Both the position numbers and the translations under genes were made by a program. DNA of 7,522 bases from assembly GCA_028293365.1 (NCBI GenBank), contig JAQGOX010000260.1:1-7522 (forward strand). Direction: 5' to 3'. This DNA is from Verrucomicrobiales bacterium (lineage in GTDB: Bacteria > Verrucomicrobiota > Verrucomicrobiia > Limisphaerales > SXQI01). Numbering within the stretch: position 1 is the first letter of the stretch; each line of letters opens with the position of its first letter. The notes under the pieces were generated by a model. It ran no database searches. It was not told where the DNA came from and saw only the letters and a list, made by a program, of their open reading frames with translations. Shown piece by piece: positions 1 through 6,850 of this stretch.

Positions 1-2
1 AT

Positions 3-2402
3 GGCCGGTTGTTTGTCGCGGAGATGCGGAGTTACATGCAGGATATCGATGGCCAGAATGAGCAGTCGCCCGTGGGCCGGGTTTCGATGCATTGGTCTTC
101 CAAAGGAGACGGGAATTTCGATCGGCACACGGTTTTCGCCGACCATTTGGTTTTGCCTCGAATGATTTTGCCTCTCGATAATGGGCTGCTGATTAACCAA
201 ACCGACACAGAAGACCTTTACCTATACCGGGACACCGATGGGGACGGAGTCGCGGACAAGGTGGTGTTGTTTTATAAGGGCGGACCTCGCGGGGGGAATT
301 TGGAACATCAACAGAGCGGATTAATTTGGGATCAGGACAATTGGATTTATCAGGCGGTGAATTCGTACCGCTTGCGAGCCCACGGCACGAATGTGTTGCG
401 TGAGCCCACGTCTCCGAATGGCGGGCAATGGGGTCTGACGCAGGACGTCTATGGGTTGCCGTGGTTTGTAAATGCTGGCGGGGAAGTGTGGCCGCTGAAT
501 TTCCAGGTGCCGATCGCTTATTTCGATCTTCGGGTTCGCGGCGAAATGGCGCCCGGGTTTGAAGCGGTCTGGCCTCTCATTGGTCTCGCAGACTTTCAAG
601 GCGGCGAAATCCGGGTGCGGCCTGAAGATCAGACCCTGAACCATTTTACCGCAACCTGCGGGCCTGACATTTTTCGCGGCGATCGCCTGCCGCAGGATAT
701 GCGGGGAGATTTATTTTTCGCCGAACCGGTCGGTCGGTTGATCCGACGAGCGAAAATTCAGGTCCGGGACGGCGTAACGCACTTAAGTAATCCCTACGAC
801 AGATCCGAATTTATACGCTCCAGGGATCCGAATTTTCGGCCCGTAAACATGGTGACAGCGCCGGACGGCACCCTTTACATCGTCGATATGTATCGCGGGA
901 TTATCCAGGAAGGTAACTGGGTTAGACCCGGTTCGTATCTCCGACCCAAGGTGGAAAAAAACGGGCTTCAAAATAATTTCGGACGCGGGCGCGTCTGGCG
1001 CTTGGTTCACGAGGATTTTAAGCCCGGACCGCAGCCACACATGCTGGATGAGAAGCCATCGGAACTCGTGGCGCACCTGGATCATCCGAACGGATGGTGG
1101 CGCGATACCGCCCAAAAATTGCTCGTTCTGCGGGGCGATAAGTCAGTCGTTCCGGCGCTTGAGGCGATGGCACGTCATGATTCAAGTCCTCTCGCCCGCA
1201 TACACGCGATTTGGACACTCGAAGGACTTGACGCCTTCAGTCTGGAACTGACACGCGAGAAATTAAAGGATAGCGCTGCGCCGGTCCGGATCGCCGCGAT
1301 TCGGGCAAGCGAAACGGCCTGCAAGAAAGGGGAGAAGGCTCTCGAACCTGATATTTTAGCCATGATGCACGATCCGGATTCCGGAGTTGCGATGCAGGCG
1401 ATGATGACGGCGAATCTGCTTAAGTTTCCAGAGGCGAAGCCGTGGATCGAAAAGACACTCGCGGTCAACAATTCTGAAGGAGTTCAAGCCGTGGGAAATC
1501 ACATACTCAATCCCCCGGTTCGTGGTCAGGCGCGTACGGCGGCGGTGCAAAAGCAGCTTAAGCACGGAGAAGTTATCTACAAGGAATTATGCTTCAGTTG
1601 CCATGGAGTTGATGGCCGGGGTGCTCCATTGGCCGGGGCGCCTGCTGGTACCACAATGGCGCCGCCTTTCGCGGCATCGAAAGTTGTGACCGGTCCTGGC
1701 GAGGGAGTAATCAAAGTCCTGCTTAAAGGACTGACTGGGCCGGTGAATTCCAAAACGTACGACGCGCAAATGGTCGCGATGGAGAGTAACGATGATGCCT
1801 GGATCGCGGATGTGGCCACTTTTGTGCGCAATAGCTTTGGAAACAAAGCGTCTGTCGTAAGCACGAATGAGGTGGCACGCGTGCGGGCTTCTCAAAAAGA
1901 CCGCCTGGAGGCCTGGACCACCGAGGAACTTGCAGAATCTTTGCCGCGACCAGTAACTGATCGCTCCGACTGGAAGCTGACTGCGAGTCATAATCCTGGC
2001 AGTCTCCGAAATGCGGTTGACGGCAATCCCTCCACACGCTTCGATACCTCTGCGAGCCAAACCCCCGGCATGTGGGTGCAGATTGAACTCCCGCTTTCCG
2101 TCACGATCAATGCTCTGATTTTGGACAGCACCCCTTCGCCGGGAGATTATCCAAGGGGCTACAAGGTTCAGGTTTCACCGGATGGAAACGATTGGAGTGC
2201 TCCAATTGCTGTCGGCAAAGGTCGAGATGCTATTACTGAAATTGACTTCTCGCCAGTGACGACGCGCTTTATCCGAATCACGCAGACCGGTGCTGTCGAC
2301 GGATTATTTTGGTCCATCCATGAGCTGAATATATTCCAGCCTGCCCTTATGAGTGCCAGTGTCAAGAGGCCAGCCAAACGACCGGAGAGCAAATTTGAAT
2401 GA
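3..2402 (+). CDS. PVC-type membrane-bound dehydrogenase-like protein with cytochrome c and F5/8C domains (5' partial)
   Basis: The frame is open from the first bases (GRLFVAEMRSY) and runs to TGA at 2400-2402, so the signal peptide and N-terminus lie upstream; no start is called. Counting from the TTG at base 9, residues 1-335 form a glucose/sorbosone-dehydrogenase-like beta-propeller with a DTDGDGVAD motif (75-83), FRPVNM (276-281) and DGTLYIVDMYRG (286-297). Residues 345-500 look like helical HEAT-type repeats. A haem-binding domain follows with CFSCH at 528-532, a candidate axial Met at 588 or 591, and VRNSFGN at 606-612. Residues 648-776 resemble an F5/8C (discoidin) carbohydrate-binding module (AVDGNPSTRFDT; TTRFIRI). 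The architecture matches the Pirellula/Verrucomicrobium dehydrogenase and haem-binding families (TIGR02604, TIGR02603). It is probably exported and may oxidise a sugar or alcohol while passing electrons to haem c, but the substrate is unknown. The next gene converges on it after 70 bp, so it ends its transcription unit. Confidence 0.92.
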   Translation, partial: GRLFVAEMRSYMQDIDGQNEQSPVGRVSMHWSSKGDGNFDRHTVFADHLVLPRMILPLDNGLLINQTDTEDLYLYRDTDGDGVADKVVLFYKGGPRGGNLEHQQSGLIWDQDNWIYQAVNSYRLRAHGTNVLREPTSPNGGQWGLTQDVYGLPWFVNAGGEVWPLNFQVPIAYFDLRVRGEMAPGFEAVWPLIGLADFQGGEIRVRPEDQTLNHFTATCGPDIFRGDRLPQDMRGDLFFAEPVGRLIRRAKIQVRDGVTHLSNPYDRSEFIRSRDPNFRPVNMVTAPDGTLYIVDMYRGIIQEGNWVRPGSYLRPKVEKNGLQNNFGRGRVWRLVHEDFKPGPQPHMLDEKPSELVAHLDHPNGWWRDTAQKLLVLRGDKSVVPALEAMARHDSSPLARIHAIWTLEGLDAFSLELTREKLKDSAAPVRIAAIRASETACKKGEKALEPDILAMMHDPDSGVAMQAMMTANLLKFPEAKPWIEKTLAVNNSEGVQAVGNHILNPPVRGQARTAAVQKQLKHGEVIYKELCFSCHGVDGRGAPLAGAPAGTTMAPPFAASKVVTGPGEGVIKVLLKGLTGPVNSKTYDAQMVAMESNDDAWIADVATFVRNSFGNKASVVSTNEVARVRASQKDRLEAWTTEELAESLPRPVTDRSDWKLTASHNPGSLRNAVDGNPSTRFDTSASQTPGMWVQIELPLSVTINALILDSTPSPGDYPRGYKVQVSPDGNDWSAPIAVGKGRDAITEIDFSPVTTRFIRITQTGAVDGLFWSIHELNIFQPALMSASVKRPAKRPESKFE

Positions 2403-2472
2403 CTCTTCGGTGGTCGGTAATCATGCTCCTAATTTTCAACGAGTATTGATGGCCTGGCTCGCAGTTCCGGCC

Positions 2473-3807
2473 TTATTTCTCTGCGATGCAGTAAAGATTT
2501 CTTTCACCGCGTAAATAGATTTCTTTGTCCACCAGGGCAGGGGAAGCACTAAACGAATCGTCCAGCCGGTTGATCGCAATAACGGCATCGTCGTGGTCAT
2601 GTTGCAACACCACCGTGGATCCGTCTCGCCCGCTGACGTAGATATGTCCCGCCGCGCCAACCGGTGATGCGAAGATAAAGTCGCGGATTCCTTCGAGGCG
2701 TAACGCTTCGCCGCGCGGTTTTCCGGTCATCGGATCAAGTCGTCCGAGTACATTTTGATTGTGGCGGATCACGTAGAGAATGTTGTCATAAACCAATGGT
2801 GAGGAAACGTAGGGAGTATTCCGCTTGAGGAACCAGACCATTTTATCCGTACCCGTAATGTCTCCTTTGGCTCCGCTGAGCCGAATTCCCAGCATCGATT
2901 GGGAATAGTAGCTGTTCCCTGCGATGACCATCCCACCGGTAAATACCGGAGAAGATACGACATTTTCGGTGAGTCCTGCGCATTGCCAAATTTCTTTGCC
3001 GCTTGCGATGTCGTAGCCTCGAACTCGCTTGGTGGCGCTGACGATCACCTGCGGCTTCCCATCCACGTCAACGATTAGCGGGGTCGACCACGAGGTTTTT
3101 TCGTCGCGCGGAACTTTCCAGAGTTCGGTCCCCGTATTCTTGTCGAAAGCCAGGAGGAATGAATTTCCCTCGTGATCCCAATTGACGATGAGGGTGTCAT
3201 GATAAAGAACCGGCGAGCTGCCTTCGCCATGGGCGTGCAGAGTCTGCATTTTCCCCAAATCCTTCTTCCATTTCACGGTCCCGTTGAAATCCAGGCAGTA
3301 GAGCCCACGTGAACCAAAAAAGGCAAAAAGCATTTTGCCATCTGTAATGGGAGAATTGGATACCGGACTGCCGGTCGTGTGGCCGCCCTCGTGGGGGAAT
3401 TCCTCCCGCACCACCGTTTGCCATAAGATTTTTCCGTTGCTTCGGCTTACTGCCATCACGCTGTATTGAAATCGATGATCAACGGGGACACTGTCATGCA
3501 CGCCCGGCGCGGAATCGAACACCGGCTTTTGCGGATCCCCAATTGGGGCTGCCACAAGCAAAAAAACGCGATCACCCAGAACGATCGGTGACGAGTGGCC
3601 CCTGCCGGGCAGGGGGAGTTTCCAGCGCACATTTTTCGTTTCGCTCCACTCTACCGGCGGTTTTGCGTTTTCGGAGAAACCATTTGCGAGCGGACCGCGC
3701 CATTGAGGCCAGTCGGAATTCAGGTTTGCGCTCGTTCCATCATTTTCGGCTTGTAACGAGACGAGAGAAGCGATCGCTGTTATGAGTGCTAGACAAAGAT
3801 GCCGCAT
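2473..3807 (-). CDS. Secreted PQQ-like (BamB-like) beta-propeller repeat protein
   Basis: The 444-residue protein begins MRHLCLALITAIASLVSLQA, a typical signal peptide with likely cleavage after SLQA (residue 20). The mature part opens with DWPQWRGP (32-39), the hallmark start of exported PQQ-repeat proteins in Planctomycetes and Verrucomicrobia. Blade motifs of the form D-x-x-(T/S)-G-x-x-x-W recur: SNGKILWQ (123-130), NTGTELWK (224-231), ASGKEIWQ (268-275) and a weaker MTGKPRGE (360-367). The strands between them carry SSPV or STPL segments, as in an eight-bladed WD40-like propeller. An upstream in-frame ATG at 3850-3852 would add 15 charged residues before the signal peptide. The ATG at 3805-3807 is preferred because GGAGG lies 6 nt before it and the signal peptide then begins at residue 1. 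The protein probably acts in the periplasm or on the cell surface. These folds can bind PQQ or serve only as scaffolds, and I see no feature that decides between them. Confidence 0.93.
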   Translation of the reverse strand: MRHLCLALITAIASLVSLQAENDGTSANLNSDWPQWRGPLANGFSENAKPPVEWSETKNVRWKLPLPGRGHSSPIVLGDRVFLLVAAPIGDPQKPVFDSAPGVHDSVPVDHRFQYSVMAVSRSNGKILWQTVVREEFPHEGGHTTGSPVSNSPITDGKMLFAFFGSRGLYCLDFNGTVKWKKDLGKMQTLHAHGEGSSPVLYHDTLIVNWDHEGNSFLLAFDKNTGTELWKVPRDEKTSWSTPLIVDVDGKPQVIVSATKRVRGYDIASGKEIWQCAGLTENVVSSPVFTGGMVIAGNSYYSQSMLGIRLSGAKGDITGTDKMVWFLKRNTPYVSSPLVYDNILYVIRHNQNVLGRLDPMTGKPRGEALRLEGIRDFIFASPVGAAGHIYVSGRDGSTVVLQHDHDDAVIAINRLDDSFSASPALVDKEIYLRGERNLYCIAEK

Positions 3808-3813
3808 AGGTGG

Positions 3814-3818
3814 CCTCC
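3814..3818 (-). promoter_or_regulatory. Shine-Dalgarno site of the PQQ-like propeller gene
   Basis: On the minus strand GGAGG lies 6 nt before the ATG at 3807-3805. This is a strong ribosome binding site at ideal spacing. It decides the start in favour of the ATG followed by the signal peptide rather than the upstream ATG at 3852. Confidence 0.8.
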
Positions 3819-3886
3819 ATTTTACCTTCGTCGGGCGACCGCTGCCAGTCATACTTGAGCGCCCGAAGACAAACAGGTCTGAAGGT

Positions 3887-3913
3887 AGCGCGCCGACCGC
3901 TGGACGGCGCGCT
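3887..3913. repeat. Perfect GC-rich inverted repeat (9-bp stem, 9-nt loop)
   Basis: AGCGCGCCG at 3887-3895 is the exact reverse complement of CGGCGCGCT at 3905-3913, with the loop ACCGCTGGA between them. It lies about 80 bp upstream of the propeller gene start, between that gene and the pseudopilin remnant. No T-run follows on either strand, so it is not a standard intrinsic terminator. It could be a REP-like dispersed element, an operator, or a leader hairpin for the propeller gene; the sequence alone does not separate these. Confidence 0.55.
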
Positions 3914-4048
3914 CGAGCGTGACGAAAATGAGCTGCCGATTCGACATGGGGAGCGTACCTTTGACCTTCCCCTTGCAGCCCAGAATTCTGTTAATCATCG
4001 AAGGCTTATCTTAAGCGAAGTCGGCGAAGCGACGTACCTCTAAGCAGC

Positions 4049-4724
4049 TCAAACCCTAACCAGCTTAAACCGCGGACGATTTCCCGCTTGCGAGCAGCCG
4101 GTCCTCCCGACATTGGCCACCGGATTCACCGCCTGTGAAATTTTAAAAGGAGTTTCGGGAAGGAGCGGGTATGAAATTCTTGCGTTCATCCCATAATGGA
4201 AGGCTGGGCCGAAGCCGGGTCGGGATCAGTAGTCGGATTTCTGGGTGTGGCATCGGCAGTCCGACACTTGAAGATGGATCGCGCACCGATGAAATTGTTG
4301 ATGGAATCAGCGTTCGCGCCATATTGCCAAAGAGGCCGCCTGGCGACATAGGGAGGCAGCGCGTTAAACCATGCCGACCGGCCAATGGCGGTGTTGTTTT
4401 GCTGGTTCTGAATCTAATCTGCGTGCATTTCCGACCACACCGGGTTGTGATCCGCAGTTGCAACATAGAGAAGTTCTCTGGTGGCTGGATGGAACTCCCT
4501 GTTGTCATCCGTGTACATCATCATCGCCAGTCCCCATTGTCTCTGATTGTTGAGACAGCTAACACGCCTGGCTTTCTCCTTCGCCGCAGCCAAAGCGGGC
4601 AAGAGCAGCGCCGCCAGGATAGCAATGATGGCAATGACACCAGCAACTCGATCAGAGTGAAACCTCCCTCAGTTCTTTTCAGGCCTCCGCAAATGAACTT
4701 TTTGTCCCGTCGAATTGGTGTCAT
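4049..4724 (-). pseudogene. Decayed type II secretion pseudopilin (prepilin-type N-terminal methylation domain)
   Basis: Reading from the ATG at 4724 gives a 20-residue leader ending EGG, then FTLIELLV, the prepilin peptidase and methylation site. One base is then missing near 4637/4638 (GTGTC where GTGGTC is expected). Shifting frame restores IAIIAILAALLLPALAAAKEKARR and the usual CLNNQRQWGLAMMMYTDDNRE segment. An in-frame TAG at 4414-4416 interrupts SEMHAD/IQNQQNNTAIG. The same frame continues through WFNALPPYVARRPLW, SIFKCR and TADATPRNP. A second missing base near 4201-4202 is needed to reach FHYGMNARISYPLLPE, after which the frame stops at 4049-4051. The reconstruction is about 225 residues and lacks the C-terminal H-x9-DGH block typical of this Verrucomicrobia/Planctomycetes group, so the 3' end is probably also lost. 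Intact members are processed, membrane-anchored pseudopilins. This copy cannot make a full product. Confidence 0.88.
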
Positions 4725-5058
4725 CGAGTATTAAATCCTGGCTGACGCCAAAGTTGTTCGGGTTTTAATTTTAACCGGCTGCTCTGGCAAGTTACATTCT
4801 TATGGCTGCCGGTCGCGAAATCATGCTGCCAGCCTGACCGATTCGCTGCGAAGATCGAGGGTTTTCCATTATCAGTTGGCAGCGGAACGTTCAACTCCCA
4901 GCTTCCAGGCACCCTGGAGTGGCCCCCTTCTTCCGTCTATAGGGCGTCCTCGCCCCAATGACCAGTCAACCAAGTACGTTTACTGGCTCCCGTCGGGCAA
5001 AGTCATTAGGGAAATCCCCGACTTGTCGCGGCATCCGTTATCGCACAGCCTTTTACAA
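4725..5058. other. Non-coding interval, no recognisable gene
   Basis: This 334-bp stretch lies between the divergently oriented pseudopilin remnant and the first receiver gene. It presumably holds the promoters of both, but I see no convincing -35/-10 pair. A 63-codon minus-strand frame (4721-4912) overlaps the pseudopilin ATG by ATGA; its product resembles nothing I know. On the plus strand the receiver frame stays open upstream to an ATG at 4876, but the extra 61 residues do not look like any domain. No tRNA, terminator or repeat was seen. Confidence 0.5.
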
Positions 5059-5577
5059 GTGGTACAATCAACGGTCAGGATAATTGTCGTAGACGATTCA
5101 AAAGAGGATTTGATCTTAACCCACCGGGTTCTTCGGCAATGCAAACTGCTTAACTTCATTTCGACTTTCGCAAGTGGCAAAGATTTTATTGAGCACCTTG
5201 AAGGAATGCAGGCACGCGACTCCCATAAGCTGCCGGAACCAATGATCATATTCATAGACCTTAAGATGCCTCTCACGAGCGGGATCGAAGTCTTGAGTTT
5301 CTTGCAGGCCAGCCAGTTCCGCACCCACTCCCTTGCGGTGATGCTCTCGGGCGTAAGCGACCTCAAGACGCTGAACAATGGTTACGAGCTGGGCGCGAAA
5401 ACCTTTCTCGTTAAACCGGTCAGCGTGCATAATGTTTGCCATTTGCTGAACTCATGGGACGACCATATTTTAATCGAAGAGGTTGAAGACGGTTATCAGG
5501 TACACTGGAAGGAGCGGATTAAGAATGAGACCGATATGCTGCGAAAGACTTCCCGAATTGGGGTATGCTCCGCGTAA
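5059..5577 (+). CDS. Stand-alone response regulator (CheY-like receiver) with HW-motif C-terminal tail
   Basis: With the GTG start at 5059 the product is 172 residues and is a single receiver domain. The acidic pair is D12-D13 (IIVVDDS), the phosphoacceptor is D67 (IFIDLKMP), the switch residue is S97 (VMLSG) and the conserved lysine is K119 (FLVKP). After the domain comes a tail of about 45 residues with EEVEDGYQVHW, shared with the two paralogues downstream. There is no DNA-binding or enzymatic output domain, so it probably acts by protein-protein contact in a phosphorelay. The GTG was chosen because it places the first beta strand at residues 6-11, as in the third paralogue. It has no clear Shine-Dalgarno site, so TTG at 5023 or ATG at 4876 (233 residues) remain possible. 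The next fragment begins 22 bp after its stop codon. No histidine kinase is present in the window. Confidence 0.88.
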   Translation: MVQSTVRIIVVDDSKEDLILTHRVLRQCKLLNFISTFASGKDFIEHLEGMQARDSHKLPEPMIIFIDLKMPLTSGIEVLSFLQASQFRTHSLAVMLSGVSDLKTLNNGYELGAKTFLVKPVSVHNVCHLLNSWDDHILIEEVEDGYQVHWKERIKNETDMLRKTSRIGVCSA

Positions 5578-5599
5578 TCCTCAATATCCGCAATAACCT

Positions 5600-5716
5600 T
5601 TGGGAGAACTACCCGAATACCTTGAAAGCGGACTGGCTGCGAAGCCCATCGCAAACAGCGGCGATCTCGTGGCGCTCATTTCCCATCACTTGCAAAAGAG
5701 CGGGTGTGAGGCTTGA
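5600..5716 (+). pseudogene. Fragment resembling the C-terminal end of a receiver domain
   Basis: This open frame of 38 residues (LPEYLESGLAAKPI, then DLVALISHHLQKSG) ends with TGA at 5714-5716. AAKPI fits the Lys-Pro motif that closes beta-5 of receiver domains, and the LVALISHHL helix fits the final helix alpha-5. That would make it the tail of a larger receiver or hybrid kinase whose body has been deleted. An in-frame TAA at 5594-5596 closes the frame upstream, so any product would be only this tail. Its stop overlaps the TTG of the HDOD fragment as TTGA, as expected of two genes from one operon. The match is short, so the assignment is tentative. Confidence 0.4.
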
Positions 5717-5925
5717 ATAACGAGTCCTCATCAGCGCTGGCAAATGGGTCAGCCAGCCGCCTGCGTTCGGTCGATCGTACCGCACTAAACGAATACGTTG
5801 CGCGCACCACATCCTTGCCTCCGGCATTCGATCTTATCCCGCGATTGCTTCTCCTGCTCGATGATTCTGACGCAAATGGCGATGCTCTGGCGGATGTTAT
5901 TCGGGTGGACGCTGGACTGAAATGA
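5713..5925 (+). pseudogene. Truncated HDOD-domain protein, N-terminal 70 residues
   Basis: From the TTG at 5713 the frame encodes 70 residues. Residues 26-69 (NEYVARTTSLPPAFDLIP, then RLLLLLDDSDANGDALADVI and RVDAGL) match the start of an HDOD domain: a short helix, the LPP turn, a leucine-rich helix, a spaced acidic stretch, and the Ala-Asp-x-Ile-x-x-Asp-x-x-Leu helix. Intact HDOD domains run about 200 residues, and the next conserved part (helices with an LRxxNS-like motif) is absent. The frame ends at TGA 5923-5925, exactly where receiver sequence begins in another frame. HDOD proteins are signalling proteins often encoded beside response regulators, which fits the receiver-like tail overlapping it upstream. 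This copy is almost certainly non-functional. Confidence 0.6.
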
Positions 5926-6239
5926 GCGGGTTGGATGTTTTGACCGCACTCAAATCGCACCCCTATTCCAAGCATTGCATTTTAGTTATGCTCTCCGGGC
6001 TCAAAGACGTTAAAGCCATCAACGCTGGTTACCAACTCGGAGCCAAAACGTTTCTCTTAAAACCACTAACGAAAAAAGACATCGTAGAGCTTCTCAATTC
6101 CCTAAGCAGTCAGATCACCATTGAGGAACTTCCGAATGGTTACATGCTTCACTGGGTTCAGCCGATCGGAAACAGCCCGATTAACCCATTGAAAGCCAAA
6201 AGAATATCGGGCATTCCACCCGACTGCTCGCCCACCTAA
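5922..6239 (+). CDS. N-terminally truncated response regulator (second half of receiver plus HW tail)
   Basis: The 105-residue frame starts at an ATG that overlaps the HDOD fragment's stop (ATGA). It begins at MSGLDVL, the residues that normally follow the phosphoacceptor loop. It keeps the switch serine S25 (VMLSG), GYQLGAKTFLLKP with K47, the last helix, and the tail IEELPNGYMLHW. It has no acidic pair and no phosphoacceptor aspartate, so it cannot be phosphorylated in the usual way. It clearly belongs to the same family as its two neighbours. I read it as the 3' remnant of a paralogue joined to an HDOD gene by deletion. It could still be translated by coupling from the upstream frame, but function is doubtful. 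The ATG corresponds to an internal Met of the ancestral gene. Confidence 0.7.
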   Translation: MSGLDVLTALKSHPYSKHCILVMLSGLKDVKAINAGYQLGAKTFLLKPLTKKDIVELLNSLSSQITIEELPNGYMLHWVQPIGNSPINPLKAKRISGIPPDCSPT

Positions 6240-6727
6240 TTACGCTCTCTTGTCGTATTCAAGGTAATTCCGGACGATTTCTGTAAATGCACCAGACGAG
6301 CACCGTTAGTCCCTTGTGGCAGGTCGATTGCGACGAATTCGCAAAGTTAAAGGTCGAGTTCGAAATATTCGATGTGACGGCATCCGAACATATCCGCTTT
6401 TTAAATGCTTTCTGCAAAGTTTACCGATTTCGATACACGATTTTGGGAACTTCCGCACGATGTCGGCCAGAGGTCTCAGAATAGCCACCAAGGAAGCCAA
6501 GGCGAGGATTTGACGGTTTTTATCAAGTAACCTCCGGGACGGGGACGGATGCGGCTGATGGTCAGGAATAACGCTGAGCAAAACGAGGTGGGCTTCGACA
6601 CCTGCTGAAGCCAAAGCCCAAGGCGGGTCGCCAACCGAGAGATACCAGTCTGAAAGATATTGACCGATCACAATTGTAAAGATAACTGGAATGCGGTGGA
6701 GATTCCAAATCCGCTCCTTTCGCAACA

Positions 6728-6779
6728 AGGGGGCTAGAGCCTATTGATTCGAGCCATTCAGCCTCAAACCCCCTAGAGC
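6728..6779. repeat. Short inverted repeat with adjoining 7-bp direct repeats
   Basis: AGGGGG at 6728-6733 pairs with CCCCCT at 6769-6774 across 35 nt. CTAGAGC occurs directly at 6734-6740 and 6773-6779. Both are short enough to arise by chance; they could mark the end of a small mobile element or an excision scar. Confidence 0.3.
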
Positions 6780-6792
6780 AAACTCTGTTTGC
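6778..6792. other. Small perfect hairpin upstream of the third receiver gene
   Basis: GCAAAC (6778-6783) and GTTTGC (6787-6792) form a 6-bp stem with a 3-nt loop, followed by AAATTCTT. The stem is AT-rich and the T-run is poor, so it would be a weak terminator at best. It could instead be an operator site for the gene that starts 58 bp downstream. Confidence 0.3.
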
Positions 6793-6850
6793 AAATTCTT
6801 GAAGACGGTCAATATTCGTTTCGTGGGAGCACCGCCGTTTTTGGATCGAG

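Larger units (their letters stand above)
6240..6850. other. 611-bp interval without a recognisable gene
   Basis: I translated all frames of this stretch and found no known domain. The longest open frame is on the minus strand (6306-6728, 140 residues). It contains a hydrophobic segment near IPVIFTIVIGQYLSDWYL and then an Arg-rich, low-complexity end; nothing supports it as a gene. The interval holds two small structures: AGGGGG (6728-6733) against CCCCCT (6769-6774) with the direct repeat CTAGAGC beside each arm, and a perfect 6-bp hairpin at 6778-6792. Given the truncated genes to its left, it may be eroded coding DNA. Confidence 0.45.

Noticed and set aside
2403..2472. Possible bidirectional terminator between the two convergent genes
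   Set aside because: Only a 4-bp GGCC pair with a 14-nt spacer is visible and there is no T-run.
3810..4043. 77-codon plus-strand frame between the propeller gene and the pseudopilin remnant
   Set aside because: Arg-rich product without a domain, running through the GC-rich hairpin and antisense to the propeller gene's ribosome binding site.
4171..4734. 187-codon plus-strand frame
   Set aside because: It is antisense to the pseudopilin remnant, whose protein-level similarity is on the minus strand.
4721..4912. 63-codon minus-strand frame overlapping the pseudopilin ATG by ATGA
   Set aside because: The overlap looks like translational coupling, but the product matches no family I recognise, and pseudopilin genes of this group are normally monocistronic.
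4876..5058. N-terminal extension of the first receiver from ATG 4876
   Set aside because: The extra 61 residues are Pro/Ser-rich with no domain, and the paralogue at 6851 starts directly at beta-1; GTG 5059 fits better.
5565..5720. 51-codon frame overlapping the end of the first receiver
   Set aside because: The product shows no recognisable pattern, while another frame of the same DNA gives a receiver-like tail.
6306..6728. 140-codon minus-strand frame with one hydrophobic stretch
   Set aside because: No family match, Arg-rich low-complexity end and no clear ribosome binding site; not enough to call a gene.
6745..6775. TTCGAGCC resembling a tRNA T-arm
   Set aside because: No acceptor stem, D-arm or anticodon arm can be folded around it.
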